NCBI RefSeq assembly: GCF_900142175.1
Contig: NZ_FQZX01000003.1
Coordinates: forward strand, 491,804 to 555,803
Length of the DNA: 64,000 nt
Source: Maribacter aquivivus
Lineage (GTDB): Bacteria > Bacteroidota > Bacteroidia > Flavobacteriales > Flavobacteriaceae
Direction: 5' to 3'
Every line of letters begins with the position of its first letter. Within the stretch, counting starts at the first letter, position 1. Of the stretch, positions 26,963 to 35,623 are shown one piece after another. Made by a program: the position numbers and the translations under genes. Under the pieces are notes generated by a model. It was not told the origin of the DNA, made no database searches, and saw only the letters and a program-made list of their open reading frames with translations.

Positions 26963-27565
26963 TTACTGTTTTAGTTGTTTTAGATATATAGATAACCCAT
27001 TTAAATATTCATTGATTACTAAATCGTCATCGTATAGTTTTCGTATTCCGCGTATGCCTTCAAATGCACTAATGAGATAAATTGCCGCAGCAGCACTAGA
27101 AATATCTTGTTTAATAGAATTTTCAACTTTTCCTCTTTCTATTAAATCTTTGAGGGCGGTTTTCCATTCTTCAATGATATTTTTTAATGCTTTTTGATAC
27201 ACCTTTTCATTGTCACCAATTTCATTTATTAAATTATTTGTTGGGCAGCCGTGTTTCTTCTCGTAAATAGAGAAGGACTTTAGACTATTCAGAAAAGTAT
27301 CTTCTAAAATAGTATAAGCGTTGCCATTTTGATATAGCGGATATACCATTCTTTTTTGCACTCGGCTTTGCACTTTTTTAGTGATGACCTCTAAGCCTAG
27401 TTCTTTTTTATTGGCGTAATGATGGTAGAAGGCCCCTTTGGTTAAAGTCGTAGCCTTCATTATTTTTTCAATGCTGGTTGTTTTAAATCCGTCTTCATAA
27501 AACAACTTAAATGCCTCATTGAGAATGAGTTGTTTTGATAGTTCAGATTTTAATGCCTGCTTCAT
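26963..27565 (-). CDS. TetR/AcrR family transcriptional regulator
   Basis: A 200-residue regulator with an N-terminal TetR helix-turn-helix, KTTSIEKIMKATTLTKGAFYHHYANKK compressed over residues 29-55. An all-helical ligand-binding domain of the TetR_C type follows. It heads a same-strand run of HAD, SDR and lipoprotein genes and probably represses that run and itself. An inverted repeat ATACCGTA / TACGGTAT overlaps its start codon. The inducer is unknown; a reactive or halogenated small molecule would fit the neighbours. Confidence 0.92.
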   Translation of the reverse strand: MKQALKSELSKQLILNEAFKLFYEDGFKTTSIEKIMKATTLTKGAFYHHYANKKELGLEVITKKVQSRVQKRMVYPLYQNGNAYTILEDTFLNSLKSFSIYEKKHGCPTNNLINEIGDNEKVYQKALKNIIEEWKTALKDLIERGKVENSIKQDISSAAAAIYLISAFEGIRGIRKLYDDDLVINEYLNGLSIYLKQLKQ

Positions 27566-27595
27566 ACCGTAAAGATGCTCAATAAAATACGGTAT
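27564..27595. promoter_or_regulatory. Inverted repeat over the tetR start, candidate operator
   Basis: Perfect 8-bp arms ATACCGTA and TACGGTAT separated by 16 bp. The left arm overlaps the ATG of the TetR gene (27563-27565) and the right arm lies in its leader. The size suits a TetR dimer pair, but it is a single copy seen by eye. Confidence 0.4.
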
Positions 27596-27725
27596 AGAAT
27601 GTTTTTAGAGGTATTTAACCTATTCTTAACTACAAAAAAAATCAGTTTGCTTCAACTTAAAACCATGTAGGTATTTAGTGAAATACAATAAGAATTAATG
27701 ATGGGTGATGTGGCTAGAGTGATTT

Positions 27726-28640
27726 CTAATTGAGATTTAATCTATACTCATTAGGACTCATAGAGGTTTTCTTTTTAAAGATTTTACTGAAATATTGCGG
27801 ATATTCAAAGCCAAGTGAATATGCTATTTCACTAGCACTTTTCGTTGAATTCAACAGTTTGTTCTTAGCTTTTTCTATGATGTATTGATGAATATGGTCT
27901 TGCGTTCCTTGTCCTGTTTCTTTTCTAAGTAAATCGCTCAAGTACTTAGCTGATATGTTCAATGCTTCTCCGCAATATTTTACCGTTGGTATACCAAGTT
28001 CAATTTGTTTGTTTTGGCTGTAGTACTCTTTTAATAGTTTTTTAAAATTGCCTGCTATATCTTTATTTAAATTGGTTCTTGTATAAAATTGTCGGTCATA
28101 AAACCTTACACAATAATTAAGTAACAATTCTAAATTAGAAATAATGATGGTTTGACTATGTGTGTCTATATTTCCGCTATATTCTTTCTCTATTTTTTGT
28201 ACTATTTCGGTTACTGTTGTTCTTTCATCATTAGATACATGTAGCGCTTCGTTAGATGCGTATTCAAAAAAGGAAAACTGTTCTATTTTTTTACCTAATT
28301 CAGATTTTCTAATTAAATCAGGATGAAACATTACCGTCCAGCCTTGGTCTGTGGTGTTAATGTTCTGTTTTTCAAACTCCATTATTTGATCAGGAGCCAT
28401 AAAAATCATTGAGCCTTCTTGGTAATCATATGAATTTCTACCGTAGTTTTTAATGGTAAAAGCACAATTATCTTTTAAACTGATATGATATAGACCTAAG
28501 GAATATTTAAAATTTTCTAGACCAATTTGGTTCCAATTATCGCCAATTTTCAATACGGAAATTAATGGGTGTTTTGGTTTCTCTAAACTAAAGTAAGAAT
28601 GAACTTCTGCAACACTATTTATTTTAATAATTTCCTTCAT
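27726..28640 (-). CDS. AraC family transcriptional regulator
   Basis: About 304 residues. The N-terminal half is a cupin-like sensing domain (YHISLKDNCAFTIKNYGR, MIFMAPDQIMEFE). The C-terminal ~100 residues are the double helix-turn-helix: EALNISAKYLSDLLRKETGQ, then SASEIAYSLGFEYPQYFSKIF ending in SPNEYR. The ATG at 28640 is preferred over an in-frame TTG two codons earlier. It starts about 10 bp after the metallo-hydrolase stop, so SDR, MBL and araC form one operon. It probably controls that operon; the effector is unknown. Confidence 0.92.
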   Translation of the reverse strand: MKEIIKINSVAEVHSYFSLEKPKHPLISVLKIGDNWNQIGLENFKYSLGLYHISLKDNCAFTIKNYGRNSYDYQEGSMIFMAPDQIMEFEKQNINTTDQGWTVMFHPDLIRKSELGKKIEQFSFFEYASNEALHVSNDERTTVTEIVQKIEKEYSGNIDTHSQTIIISNLELLLNYCVRFYDRQFYTRTNLNKDIAGNFKKLLKEYYSQNKQIELGIPTVKYCGEALNISAKYLSDLLRKETGQGTQDHIHQYIIEKAKNKLLNSTKSASEIAYSLGFEYPQYFSKIFKKKTSMSPNEYRLNLN

Positions 28641-28650
28641 AACCAATAAC

Positions 28651-29784
28651 TTAAATGTTTTGCCACCAGTTGGGGTAGGTCGTAACTGAATCTTTCACTA
28701 TTATCTCTTGCCCAATTTGTGGAGCTATTACCTGTAAGTTCAATTCAGTTGCTTTAGCTTCAACTCTTTTAATAGGATCTGTCCATTCATGCAATGCTAA
28801 TTTAAAACCTGCCCAGTGAATGGGCATTATCTTTTTTGCTTTAACGTCAATACCAGCTTGTGCGGTTTCTTCTGGCATCATATGTATATCTGACCACATT
28901 TGGTTGTATTGACCGCATTCCATCAAGGCAAGATCAAAAGGACCGTATTTTTCTCCTATTTCTTTAAAGTGATCAGCATAGCCGCTGTCACCGCTAAAAA
29001 AGATATTCTCATTTTCTGAAGTAATTACCCAAGAACTCCACAAGGTACTTTGCGCATTATTCAAACCTCTACCTGAGAAATGTTGTGCTGGCGTACAAAC
29101 AAATTTTAAATTACCGAATTGAGTCTCTTGCCACCAATCCATCTCTGTGATTTTACTCTCAGAAACTCCCCAAGCAGTCAAATGATTACCAACACCTAGC
29201 GGAGTGTAGAAATGATTTGTTTTATCCTTGATCTTTAAAACAGATTCGTAATCTAAATGGTCATAGTGGTCATGAGAGAAAATAACCGCATCAATCTGTG
29301 GTAGTTGTTCAATTGCTATGGGGAATTCTTTATTAAATCGTTTTTCACCTAAAAGTGGGTGAGGGGCAGCCACTGCACCAAACATTGGATCAATTAGAAT
29401 ATTTTTTCCATCAATCTGTAATAAAAAAGAGGAATGTCCAAACCAAATCATTCTTGCTTCTCCGCTATAATTGGCAATACTAATAGAATCTATTTTTTGC
29501 GGAATTAAATCTGCTTTAGGGCGACCATTGGGCACTTTGGTAGTGAAAAAGGTATACGCTAAACTAAGCTTATCAGAAAAAGCTAAATCTTCTGGTACCG
29601 GTTTTACATTACGAAATTTATCTTCTTTAAATTGCTGTGACTGCTCATAGCCTACTTTCTGACTTTTGGTACTATTGCCACCAAAACTTGGATATAAATT
29701 GGTAAATGCCAGAATGGCGATAACCAGTATGCCAATTATTGCTAAGGTTGTTATCATTATTTTTTTTAAGATGCTTTTGATCAT
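28651..29784 (-). CDS. MBL-fold metallo-hydrolase, UlaG/NAPE-PLD-like, membrane-anchored
   Basis: A 377-residue metallo-beta-lactamase-fold protein. A single N-terminal membrane helix (about residues 10-30) should anchor it in the envelope. The metal site is visible as IWFGHSSFLL, then FSHDHYDHLDY (H-x-H-x-D-H), a later CTPAQHFSGRG, FSGDSGYADH and IMPIHWAGF. This arrangement is that of the UlaG/NAPE-phospholipase D-like group acting on phosphodiester or lactone bonds. Start codon and stop are within 1-10 bp of the flanking SDR and AraC genes, indicating an operon. Substrate unknown. Confidence 0.9.
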   Translation of the reverse strand: MIKSILKKIMITTLAIIGILVIAILAFTNLYPSFGGNSTKSQKVGYEQSQQFKEDKFRNVKPVPEDLAFSDKLSLAYTFFTTKVPNGRPKADLIPQKIDSISIANYSGEARMIWFGHSSFLLQIDGKNILIDPMFGAVAAPHPLLGEKRFNKEFPIAIEQLPQIDAVIFSHDHYDHLDYESVLKIKDKTNHFYTPLGVGNHLTAWGVSESKITEMDWWQETQFGNLKFVCTPAQHFSGRGLNNAQSTLWSSWVITSENENIFFSGDSGYADHFKEIGEKYGPFDLALMECGQYNQMWSDIHMMPEETAQAGIDVKAKKIMPIHWAGFKLALHEWTDPIKRVEAKATELNLQVIAPQIGQEIIVKDSVTTYPNWWQNI

Positions 29785-29785
29785 T

Positions 29786-30604
29786 CTATTTATATTGACT
29801 CATAATCACTTTATCAAATATACGGTCACCAAACCACTTACGTAACGTTATGGCTAACTTTGCCGAATACCCTTTAACGTACCTAATTTTCGGATTTTTT
29901 ACCGTTGCCGCCTTGGCTATCGTTTTGCCTAACACGTTTACATCTGTAAAGCGATCATTAGTAAAATCTTTTTTCATGGTGTCTGCAACTGAATTTGCAA
30001 ATGTTGCATAGGCTCCCTTACCTGAAGTTTCTCTCAAACTTTCTGCGGCAATTAAGCCCCAAGGGGTTTTTATTCCGCCAGGTTCTACAATGACCACATC
30101 AATGCCAAAAGGCTTAACTTCTAAACGTAAGCAATCGCTCCATCCTTCTAAAGCATGCTTAGTGGCAAAATACCATGCGCCTAAAGGCAAATAAACCTTA
30201 CCGCCCATGGACGATATATTTACAATTCTACCATACTTATGTTCTCTCATTTTAGGCAGTATCAATTGTGTAATTCGTGCCAAACCAAATATATTCACCT
30301 CAAACTGTCTTTTGGCCTCTGCTATAGATACATCTTCTACCGTACCGTAAGAGCCATAACCGGCATTGTTAATTAAAATATCTATTCTACCTTCTTTATC
30401 GATTATGGTATTTACACATGAAACAATAGAATCATCTTTGGTTAAATCTAAAGGCACAATGTGTATTCCTTGCGATTTTAAATCTTGCATTTCTTCCATT
30501 CTTCTTGCAGCTCCATAAACAATATACCCTTGATTTTTTAATATGTTGGCTGTAGATTTCCCCATACCAGAAGAAGCTCCTGTAATTAATACGACTTTAT
30601 TCAT
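29786..30604 (-). CDS. SDR family oxidoreductase
   Basis: A 272-residue short-chain dehydrogenase/reductase. The N-terminus has TGASSGMGKSTA (dinucleotide motif) and GAARRMEEM, whose arginines suggest NADPH. NNAGYG is near residue 85, the catalytic Ser in NISSMGGK, and Y-x3-K in YFATKHALEG. The long C-terminal part (RYVKGYSAKLA) is typical of the DltE/DHRS-like SDRs common in Bacteroidota. It is first in the SDR-MBL-araC transcription unit. A CAAAATTA/TAATTTTG element about 40 bp before the ATG could be its -7 box, without a clear -33 partner. Confidence 0.9.
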   Translation of the reverse strand: MNKVVLITGASSGMGKSTANILKNQGYIVYGAARRMEEMQDLKSQGIHIVPLDLTKDDSIVSCVNTIIDKEGRIDILINNAGYGSYGTVEDVSIAEAKRQFEVNIFGLARITQLILPKMREHKYGRIVNISSMGGKVYLPLGAWYFATKHALEGWSDCLRLEVKPFGIDVVIVEPGGIKTPWGLIAAESLRETSGKGAYATFANSVADTMKKDFTNDRFTDVNVLGKTIAKAATVKNPKIRYVKGYSAKLAITLRKWFGDRIFDKVIMSQYK

Positions 30605-30744
30605 GAGTATTTTTTAAATTCTATAATTCGGTTTTAATTTGACAAAATTAAAGGGATACATGCTGATAGTTGTATGCTAATTGCCGAATGTTGAATACTT
30701 TTTACATATTGTACTTATTCAGGTAACATCATGAAACAAATAAA

Positions 30745-30774
30745 CCTCTATTTACAAAATTTGTAGATAGAGGC
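30745..30774 (-). terminator. Terminator of the arsenic operon
   Basis: Stem CCTCTATTTACAAA / TTTGTAGATAGAGG with one G-U pair, in the minus direction. It lies about 70 bp after the acr3 stop. The following T-run is short and interrupted, so efficiency is uncertain. Confidence 0.6.
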
Positions 30775-30844
30775 TTTGATTTATTAGAACTTCCCGTTAT
30801 GTATTAATGTTCTGTTTTTACGTCTTTAAATGCATATAATTTTT

Positions 30845-31900
30845 TTATACTGCTGGTTCATTAGTTGTGGTAAAATACTTCTTCTTCAACCAAAATGAAA
30901 CCCGTACCAAAAATATAAGCGCAGGCACCTCAACTAAAGGACCTATAACCCCAGCAAATGCCTGACCAGAATTGAGTCCGAATACTGCAATGGCAACCGC
31001 TATTGCCAATTCAAAATTATTTCCGGCTGCAGTAAATGCTACTGATGCTGTTTTATCATATTCTGCACCTGTGGCTTTGGTAAAGAAGAATCCGATAATA
31101 AACATTAAAGTGAAATAGATTAATAATGGAACTGCTATGATCAGCACATCCATAGGTATTTCTACTATGAGCTCTCCTTTTAATGAGAACATGATGACAA
31201 TGGTAAATAACAGGGCTATCAAAGTCATTGGTGAAATCGTGGGTATGAATTTGTTCGTATACCAATCTTCGCCTTTGAGTTTTACTAAAATCAATCTGCT
31301 TAATATTCCCATTAAAAAGGGTAACCCTAAATAAATGGCTACACTTTCAGCAATTGTGCCAATAGAGATATCTACAATTGCACCTTCAAAACCGAAGTAG
31401 GGTGGAAGCACAGTTATAAATAACCAGGCATAGAAACTATAGGCGAATACTTGAAAGATACTATTAAGAGCAACTAAACCAGCTCCATATTCGCTACTGC
31501 CTTCTGCAAGGTCGTTCCATACCAATACCATAGCAATACAACGCGCCAGACCAATAAGAATTAGACCTACCATGTATTCTGGATAGTCTGATAAAAAGGT
31601 AATTGCCAAGATGAACATTAAAACGGGACCAATAATCCAGTTTAAGATAAGACTGATAGATAAGATTTTTGTGTTTCTAAAAACCTTTGGTAATAAGGCA
31701 TAGTTCACTTTAGCCAATGGCGGATACATCATTAATATTAAACCGATGGCTATAGGAATATTTGTAGTACCACTATTGAATGTATTGATGATTTCTGGAA
31801 AGGATGGTACAAAATAACCGATACCCACACCAAGCGCCATGGCAGCAAAAATCCACCAGGTTAGGTTTTTATCTAGAAAACTTAATTTTTTAGATGCCAT
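30845..31900 (-). CDS. acr3: ACR3-family arsenite efflux transporter
   Basis: A 351-residue inner-membrane arsenite exporter of the BART superfamily with ten predicted helices. Visible family features are [21 protein letters not shown] at the start, [16 protein letters not shown] in the middle (with the conserved essential cysteine) and [20 protein letters not shown] near the end. It extrudes As(III), driven by the membrane potential. It starts 2 bp after the arsC stop and is last in the arsR-DUF6428-arsC-acr3 operon. Confidence 0.96.
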   Translation of the reverse strand: MASKKLSFLDKNLTWWIFAAMALGVGIGYFVPSFPEIINTFNSGTTNIPIAIGLILMMYPPLAKVNYALLPKVFRNTKILSISLILNWIIGPVLMFILAITFLSDYPEYMVGLILIGLARCIAMVLVWNDLAEGSSEYGAGLVALNSIFQVFAYSFYAWLFITVLPPYFGFEGAIVDISIGTIAESVAIYLGLPFLMGILSRLILVKLKGEDWYTNKFIPTISPMTLIALLFTIVIMFSLKGELIVEIPMDVLIIAVPLLIYFTLMFIIGFFFTKATGAEYDKTASVAFTAAGNNFELAIAVAIAVFGLNSGQAFAGVIGPLVEVPALIFLVRVSFWLKKKYFTTTNEPAV

Positions 31901-31902
31901 TT

Positions 31903-32535
31903 CTACTTGTTGATTTGTGAGAATATGTAAAACAATTCCGTTGCAATTTGAATACTTCTTTCAGCATATTTTTCTGCTTGCTGCGGCGTATTATCAAACG
32001 CTTTTGGATCTTCAAAAGTGATAGGTACTCTTTTTTCGGCACCTGCAATAAAAGGACAACCACCATCTGCTTGTGAACAAGTCATAATTGCCGCAAACTG
32101 CGAAGCCGGGTTAAAAGAATCTTCATATGATTTAGAAAAACCAATAACAGGATGTTCATTCTCAGAATACTTAATGGCATACACAGGATTACTGGTGTCC
32201 GATAATTTTTGAATCTGAAATCCTTGATTCTTTAATGTCTCTGCAACCATTGGAAACAATGCCGTAGCTTCTGTACCACCAGAATAGCAATACACATTTT
32301 TAATATTAAAATAGGTAGCCATAGTCTGTGCCCATACTTGAGATAGGTGACTTCTTCTAGAATTATGCGTACAAATAAAGTTAATTCTTATTTCTTGGTC
32401 ATTGGTAGTTTTCTCTTGTATAAAATCTACCAATGGCTGTAAAACAACTTTACGTTCTGGCGTAATTAAATTTGGCTGTAACTCTTTGATTAAATTCTCA
32501 ATTTTTGGTAACATGTTGGTTTCTGTAGTTATCAT
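31903..32535 (-). CDS. arsC: Arsenate reductase of the low-molecular-weight phosphatase fold
   Basis: A 210-residue arsenate reductase of the LMW protein-tyrosine-phosphatase fold, reducing As(V) to As(III) for export. The phosphate loop is in [16 protein letters not shown] (C-x5-R near residue 51). It carries about 45 extra N-terminal residues relative to B. subtilis ArsC. A second cysteine pair region [12 protein letters not shown] near residue 155 could serve in the thiol relay. It lies between the DUF6428 and acr3 genes. Specificity for arsenate is inferred from the loop and context. Confidence 0.92.
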   Translation of the reverse strand: MITTETNMLPKIENLIKELQPNLITPERKVVLQPLVDFIQEKTTNDQEIRINFICTHNSRRSHLSQVWAQTMATYFNIKNVYCYSGGTEATALFPMVAETLKNQGFQIQKLSDTSNPVYAIKYSENEHPVIGFSKSYEDSFNPASQFAAIMTCSQADGGCPFIAGAEKRVPITFEDPKAFDNTPQQAEKYAERSIQIATELFYIFSQINK

Positions 32536-32557
32536 TTTTTCTAATGTTTATAGTTAG

Positions 32558-33025
32558 TTAACAGCAGTTTCCGTCAGGTGCACAACAAGGTTCGTTATTC
32601 ACTTCTGATAGTTTTACTTTTGGTTTTTCTTCAGGTATACCACAATTATCTTTTGCCAAACAGTCTGTTTGCTTAGATGCTAAGATGAAATTAGTGCCGT
32701 CAAAATCAAGACCAAATTTCTCTATGGTTTGCCCTTGGTATTCAACTTCTATTTCTAAATCTTCTATGCCCAATACTTTTTCAGAAAGCTCAATAATATT
32801 GATCAATTTTTCTGGGTGAAGCCTATGGTCATAATCATTTGCATTCCATAATTGAAAGTTTACTACTTCCTCATTACGAACGGTACCACCGCAGTCAATG
32901 AAATTTTTGGTGATCTTGCCAACTTCGGTTACATGGAAATGGTTAGGTACCAATTCGCCATTAGGTAATTGAAAGGCTATAGTATCTAATTCTGCTAAAT
33001 GTTTTTTAATTTCTGATAGTTTCAT
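32558..33025 (-). CDS. DUF6428 family protein of the arsenic operon
   Basis: A 155-residue protein of the DUF6428 family, regularly seen in Bacteroidota ars operons. The globular part (about 1-120) has no catalytic motif I recognise. The C-terminus is cysteine-rich, with CLAKDNCG and then NEPCCAPDGNCC. This could bind As(III) or a related thiophilic metal. Together with ArsR, ArsC and Acr3 on one strand it suggests an arsenic chaperone, sensor helper or reductase partner. That role is inference; only the family and the cysteines are seen. Confidence 0.85.
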   Translation of the reverse strand: MKLSEIKKHLAELDTIAFQLPNGELVPNHFHVTEVGKITKNFIDCGGTVRNEEVVNFQLWNANDYDHRLHPEKLINIIELSEKVLGIEDLEIEVEYQGQTIEKFGLDFDGTNFILASKQTDCLAKDNCGIPEEKPKVKLSEVNNEPCCAPDGNCC

Positions 33026-33103
33026 ATTATTGTTTTTAATTAAAATTATATGCTTGTTTTATTTATTAATCGTAATAAAGCGATAAAAGTGTTTAAATTT
33101 TTT

Positions 33104-33433
33104 TTAACAGCAATCGTTATTAGTTATGTCTTGGTCTAAAAACTGCACCATTACTTGTTTCATATGTGACCAGTTGGTTTTGTCTATACAATAACAAACA
33201 CTTGTGCCTTCTACATTACCTTTTATAAGACCTAATTGTTTTAGTTCTTTTAAATGTTGAGATATTGTAGGTTGGGCAAGGCCAATTTCATTTACCAAGT
33301 CTCCACAAATACAACTATCTAATTTAAATAGGTATTGTAAAATAGCTACACGAGCTGGGTGACCGAATACCTTCGCGAATAAAGAAATTTCATTTTGTTC
33401 ATCGGTAAATATTTCTGTTTTGGCTAAACCCAT
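33104..33433 (-). CDS. arsR: ArsR/SmtB family metalloregulator
   Basis: A 109-residue repressor with a winged-helix domain. The sensing segment LDSCICGDLVNEIGL near residue 38 contains C-x-C in the alpha-3 position used by ArsR for As(III). LAQPTISQHLKELKQLGLI is the recognition helix region. The C-terminus ends in NNDCC, offering more thiols. It is first in the operon. A TAATATTG -7 match and an imperfect palindrome (about 33452-33467) lie just upstream. Repression lifted by arsenite is expected from the family. Confidence 0.95.
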   Translation of the reverse strand: MGLAKTEIFTDEQNEISLFAKVFGHPARVAILQYLFKLDSCICGDLVNEIGLAQPTISQHLKELKQLGLIKGNVEGTSVCYCIDKTNWSHMKQVMVQFLDQDITNNDCC

Positions 33434-33451
33434 ATTCTGCTTAATTGTTTC

Positions 33452-33467
33452 ATTGCAATATTACGAT
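33452..33467 (-). promoter_or_regulatory. ars promoter with overlapping ArsR operator candidate
   Basis: The imperfect palindrome ATTGCAATATTACGAT is centred on AATATT, with 12 of 16 positions symmetric. It covers a TAATATTG -7 element on the minus strand, about 20 bp before the arsR ATG. A TTTG about 17 bp upstream can act as -33. Overlap would allow direct repression. Confidence 0.55.
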
Positions 33468-33716
33468 ATATAAATTATAACAAAGTAAATAAATTGTTAT
33501 TTTTCTGAAATCTCACCAACATTGTTTAATTCTTTATCTCAAAGTAGTTGTAATCATAACAGAGATTTAATAATATATTTCCATGCTTTTAATAAAAAGT
33601 TTTACAATCAATTAAAATCTTACCTTATTGGTAAATTATACTAATTACTTGGTACAAACTTTTGAAAATGAGGAATTTCTATGTAACTTTTATCTAGAAT
33701 TAAAACACTATAGAAA

Positions 33717-34373
33717 ATGGCATTAACAAAAGAGACAAAAGGAAAGGGTACGCATACTACCGTCACATTTACTGTTGGGGAAAATGAAGCCCCTAGCGCA
33801 GCAAATGTTATATTATTGGGAGACTTCAATGATTGGCAAACGAACGATAGTTCTTACCGAATGGAAAAAAAGAATGGGTCTTATGTAAAAAGCATAAAAC
33901 TAGAAACTGGTAAACGTTACGAGTTTAGATACTTGAGCGAAGATAAAGGCTGGTTTAATGATTATGCAGCTGATGCATACGTGCCTTCACCGTATTCAGG
34001 TATAGATAATAGCGTTGTAGATCTTACTGCTTTGCCGGCGAAAAAGAAACCGGTTAAAAAAGCAACGACTAAGAAACCAGCAGTTAAAAAACCAGTGGCA
34101 AAAAAATCTACGGCTAAGGCTAAGAAAGATGATTTAAAAAAGATTGAAGGTATTGGACCAAAAATAGCATCTATTTTAACGGATAAGGGTATTGGGACTT
34201 TTGAGAAATTAGCTGGAGCGTCTGTGAAAACTCTTGAAGAAATTCTAAAACAAGCCGGACCACGTTATACCATGCACAAACCTGGGTCATGGCCAAAGCA
34301 AGCTAAATTAGCTGCTTCTGGTGATTGGGATAAATTAAAAGTATTACAAGATAAATTAGACGGCGGCAAATAA
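33717..34373 (+). CDS. Fusion of a glycogen-binding E-set domain and a helix-hairpin-helix domain
   Basis: 218 residues in three parts. Residues 1-100 form an AMPK/CBM48-like early-set domain (VILLGDFNDWQTNDSSYRM, KRYEFRYL, WFNDYAADAYVPSPYSG). This fold normally sits before isoamylase or on AMPK beta and binds glucans. Residues 105-140 are a Lys/Ala/Pro linker reminiscent of histone-H1-like tails. Residues 140-218 carry a helix-hairpin-helix motif (LKKIEGIGPKIASILTDKGI) of the kind that binds DNA. No catalytic domain is present. Pairing glucan-binding and DNA-binding-like parts is odd; a nucleoid-linked or regulatory role is only a guess. It is monocistronic and ends at a strong terminator. 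Confidence 0.8.
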   Translation: MALTKETKGKGTHTTVTFTVGENEAPSAANVILLGDFNDWQTNDSSYRMEKKNGSYVKSIKLETGKRYEFRYLSEDKGWFNDYAADAYVPSPYSGIDNSVVDLTALPAKKKPVKKATTKKPAVKKPVAKKSTAKAKKDDLKKIEGIGPKIASILTDKGIGTFEKLAGASVKTLEEILKQAGPRYTMHKPGSWPKQAKLAASGDWDKLKVLQDKLDGGK

Positions 34374-34392
34374 TTGTCTAATTCATTCAAAC

Positions 34393-34424
34393 AAAAAGCC
34401 CTAAGATATTTCTTAGGGCTTTTT
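34393..34424. terminator. Strong bidirectional terminator
   Basis: A 14-bp stem, AAAAAGCCCTAAGA / TCTTAGGGCTTTTT, with loop TATT, placed between convergent genes at 34373 and 34456. A- and T-runs on both sides suit both strands. Confidence 0.92.
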
Positions 34425-34455
34425 GTTTACTATATATTGGTGCTACTAGAAGACA

Positions 34456-34890
34456 TTATTTCATTGCAGTTTGATAATCAATAATGAATTTCTTCATCAT
34501 GGTTTGTAATTCCATTTTATCTTTCTTGCTCATTTTAATAAGATTAAGCCAAGCAGTACCTATTTTTTTAGGGGCAAAAGATGAAAACTGTTTTGTTACC
34601 ACCAATCCTTTTTCTTTTGGATAAAACGTGAGTCCTTTTTTAGTGATTTTAATATTATCAGCATCCATTTTAGCTACAGGAAATGTAAGCTGTATTACAT
34701 GTTGCATTTCATTAAAGAAGTAAACGTTTTCTTGAGTGGCATTGATTTTTGCGTAATAATTTCTGTCGTCTTCGCTATGACCTTCTATAAAGGCATTGAT
34801 TGCTTCTACTTGAGTTTGCAATTCTTGAGCGTTACTCGTTTTTACAAATGCAATCATCAAAATAATAGCGATAATTACTTTTTTATACAT
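34456..34890 (-). CDS. Small secreted protein of unknown function
   Basis: A 144-residue protein with a signal peptide (VIIAIILMIAFVKTSNAQ, cleaved near residue 21). The mature part mixes short strands and helices (ENVYFFNEMQHVIQLTFPV, MKKFIIDYQTAM) without cysteines or catalytic motifs I recognise. It is probably periplasmic. It shares the terminator region with the convergent E-set/HhH gene and opens a same-strand series of small proteins. No function can be assigned. Confidence 0.6.
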   Translation of the reverse strand: MYKKVIIAIILMIAFVKTSNAQELQTQVEAINAFIEGHSEDDRNYYAKINATQENVYFFNEMQHVIQLTFPVAKMDADNIKITKKGLTFYPKEKGLVVTKQFSSFAPKKIGTAWLNLIKMSKKDKMELQTMMKKFIIDYQTAMK

Positions 34891-34962
34891 GATTATTAAT
34901 AGTTTAAGTTGAATTCAATAAACGTTTATGAAGCTATTTTGTTGTTTAAAATACAGTTGAGG

Positions 34963-35565
34963 TTATTTAGCACAACTATTATATTCTTCAACAACAGCAA
35001 TTATATTATCCTTGCCGAGGCTTTTGTTTTTTAGCTTGGAAACTAGGGCAGGGCAATCATTAAAATATTCAATTGCACGCTTTTTAAAAGACTTTGAAGG
35101 TCTTGCGGTAAGTAGAGGTGTAGCAATTGTCTCATTAGCCCTTTGCGCATAAAATTCATTTAAATTATGAAAAGAGATGACTCCTGGGTGGGTTGAAGTC
35201 ATTGCTACAGATCTGCCGTATAGTGTTACTGGTCCTGTGCTAACAATGCAGAAAATTTCTTGCTTCTTTTTAGAAACAGGTATGTATTTAAAATAGGTAA
35301 TTTCTCTTTCAGAATAAATAAACTTAATTAACGCTACTTCATCTTCGTTAAATACAGATTTACTTCCGTTTGTTGTGTTTTTTACCCTAACCTTAGATTT
35401 ACCATTATAATGAATCAGGTCTTTTGAAACAACAGGAATCTTTACTTCACCAGAAATGGTCTTATCATTTTTTAAGATTACCTCACCTGTAGTCCAAGTA
35501 TATTGCGAAAATGAAATGAAGGTATTAATGAAGAAAAAAAAAGTCAATACTATATTTCTGGTCAT
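34963..35565 (-). CDS. Secreted protein of unknown function (Bacteroidota type)
   Basis: A 200-residue protein with a signal peptide ending in ISFSQ. A beta-rich domain follows (TTGEVILKNDKTISGEVKIP, FIYSEREITYFKYIPVSKKK). A short helical tail reads YFNDCPALVSKLKNKS and ends in YNSCAK. The two tail cysteines are spaced as in a recurring Bacteroidota family with a C-terminal DCPxL...YN.C element and may form a disulphide. I cannot assign a function. It is likely periplasmic or surface-exposed and lies alone between two other minus-strand genes. Confidence 0.6.
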   Translation of the reverse strand: MTRNIVLTFFFFINTFISFSQYTWTTGEVILKNDKTISGEVKIPVVSKDLIHYNGKSKVRVKNTTNGSKSVFNEDEVALIKFIYSEREITYFKYIPVSKKKQEIFCIVSTGPVTLYGRSVAMTSTHPGVISFHNLNEFYAQRANETIATPLLTARPSKSFKKRAIEYFNDCPALVSKLKNKSLGKDNIIAVVEEYNSCAK

Positions 35566-35623
35566 TTCTTGTAATTGTAATTCTTGAGGTGTAGTAACCT
35601 CATATTCTAATACCTAAATTAGT

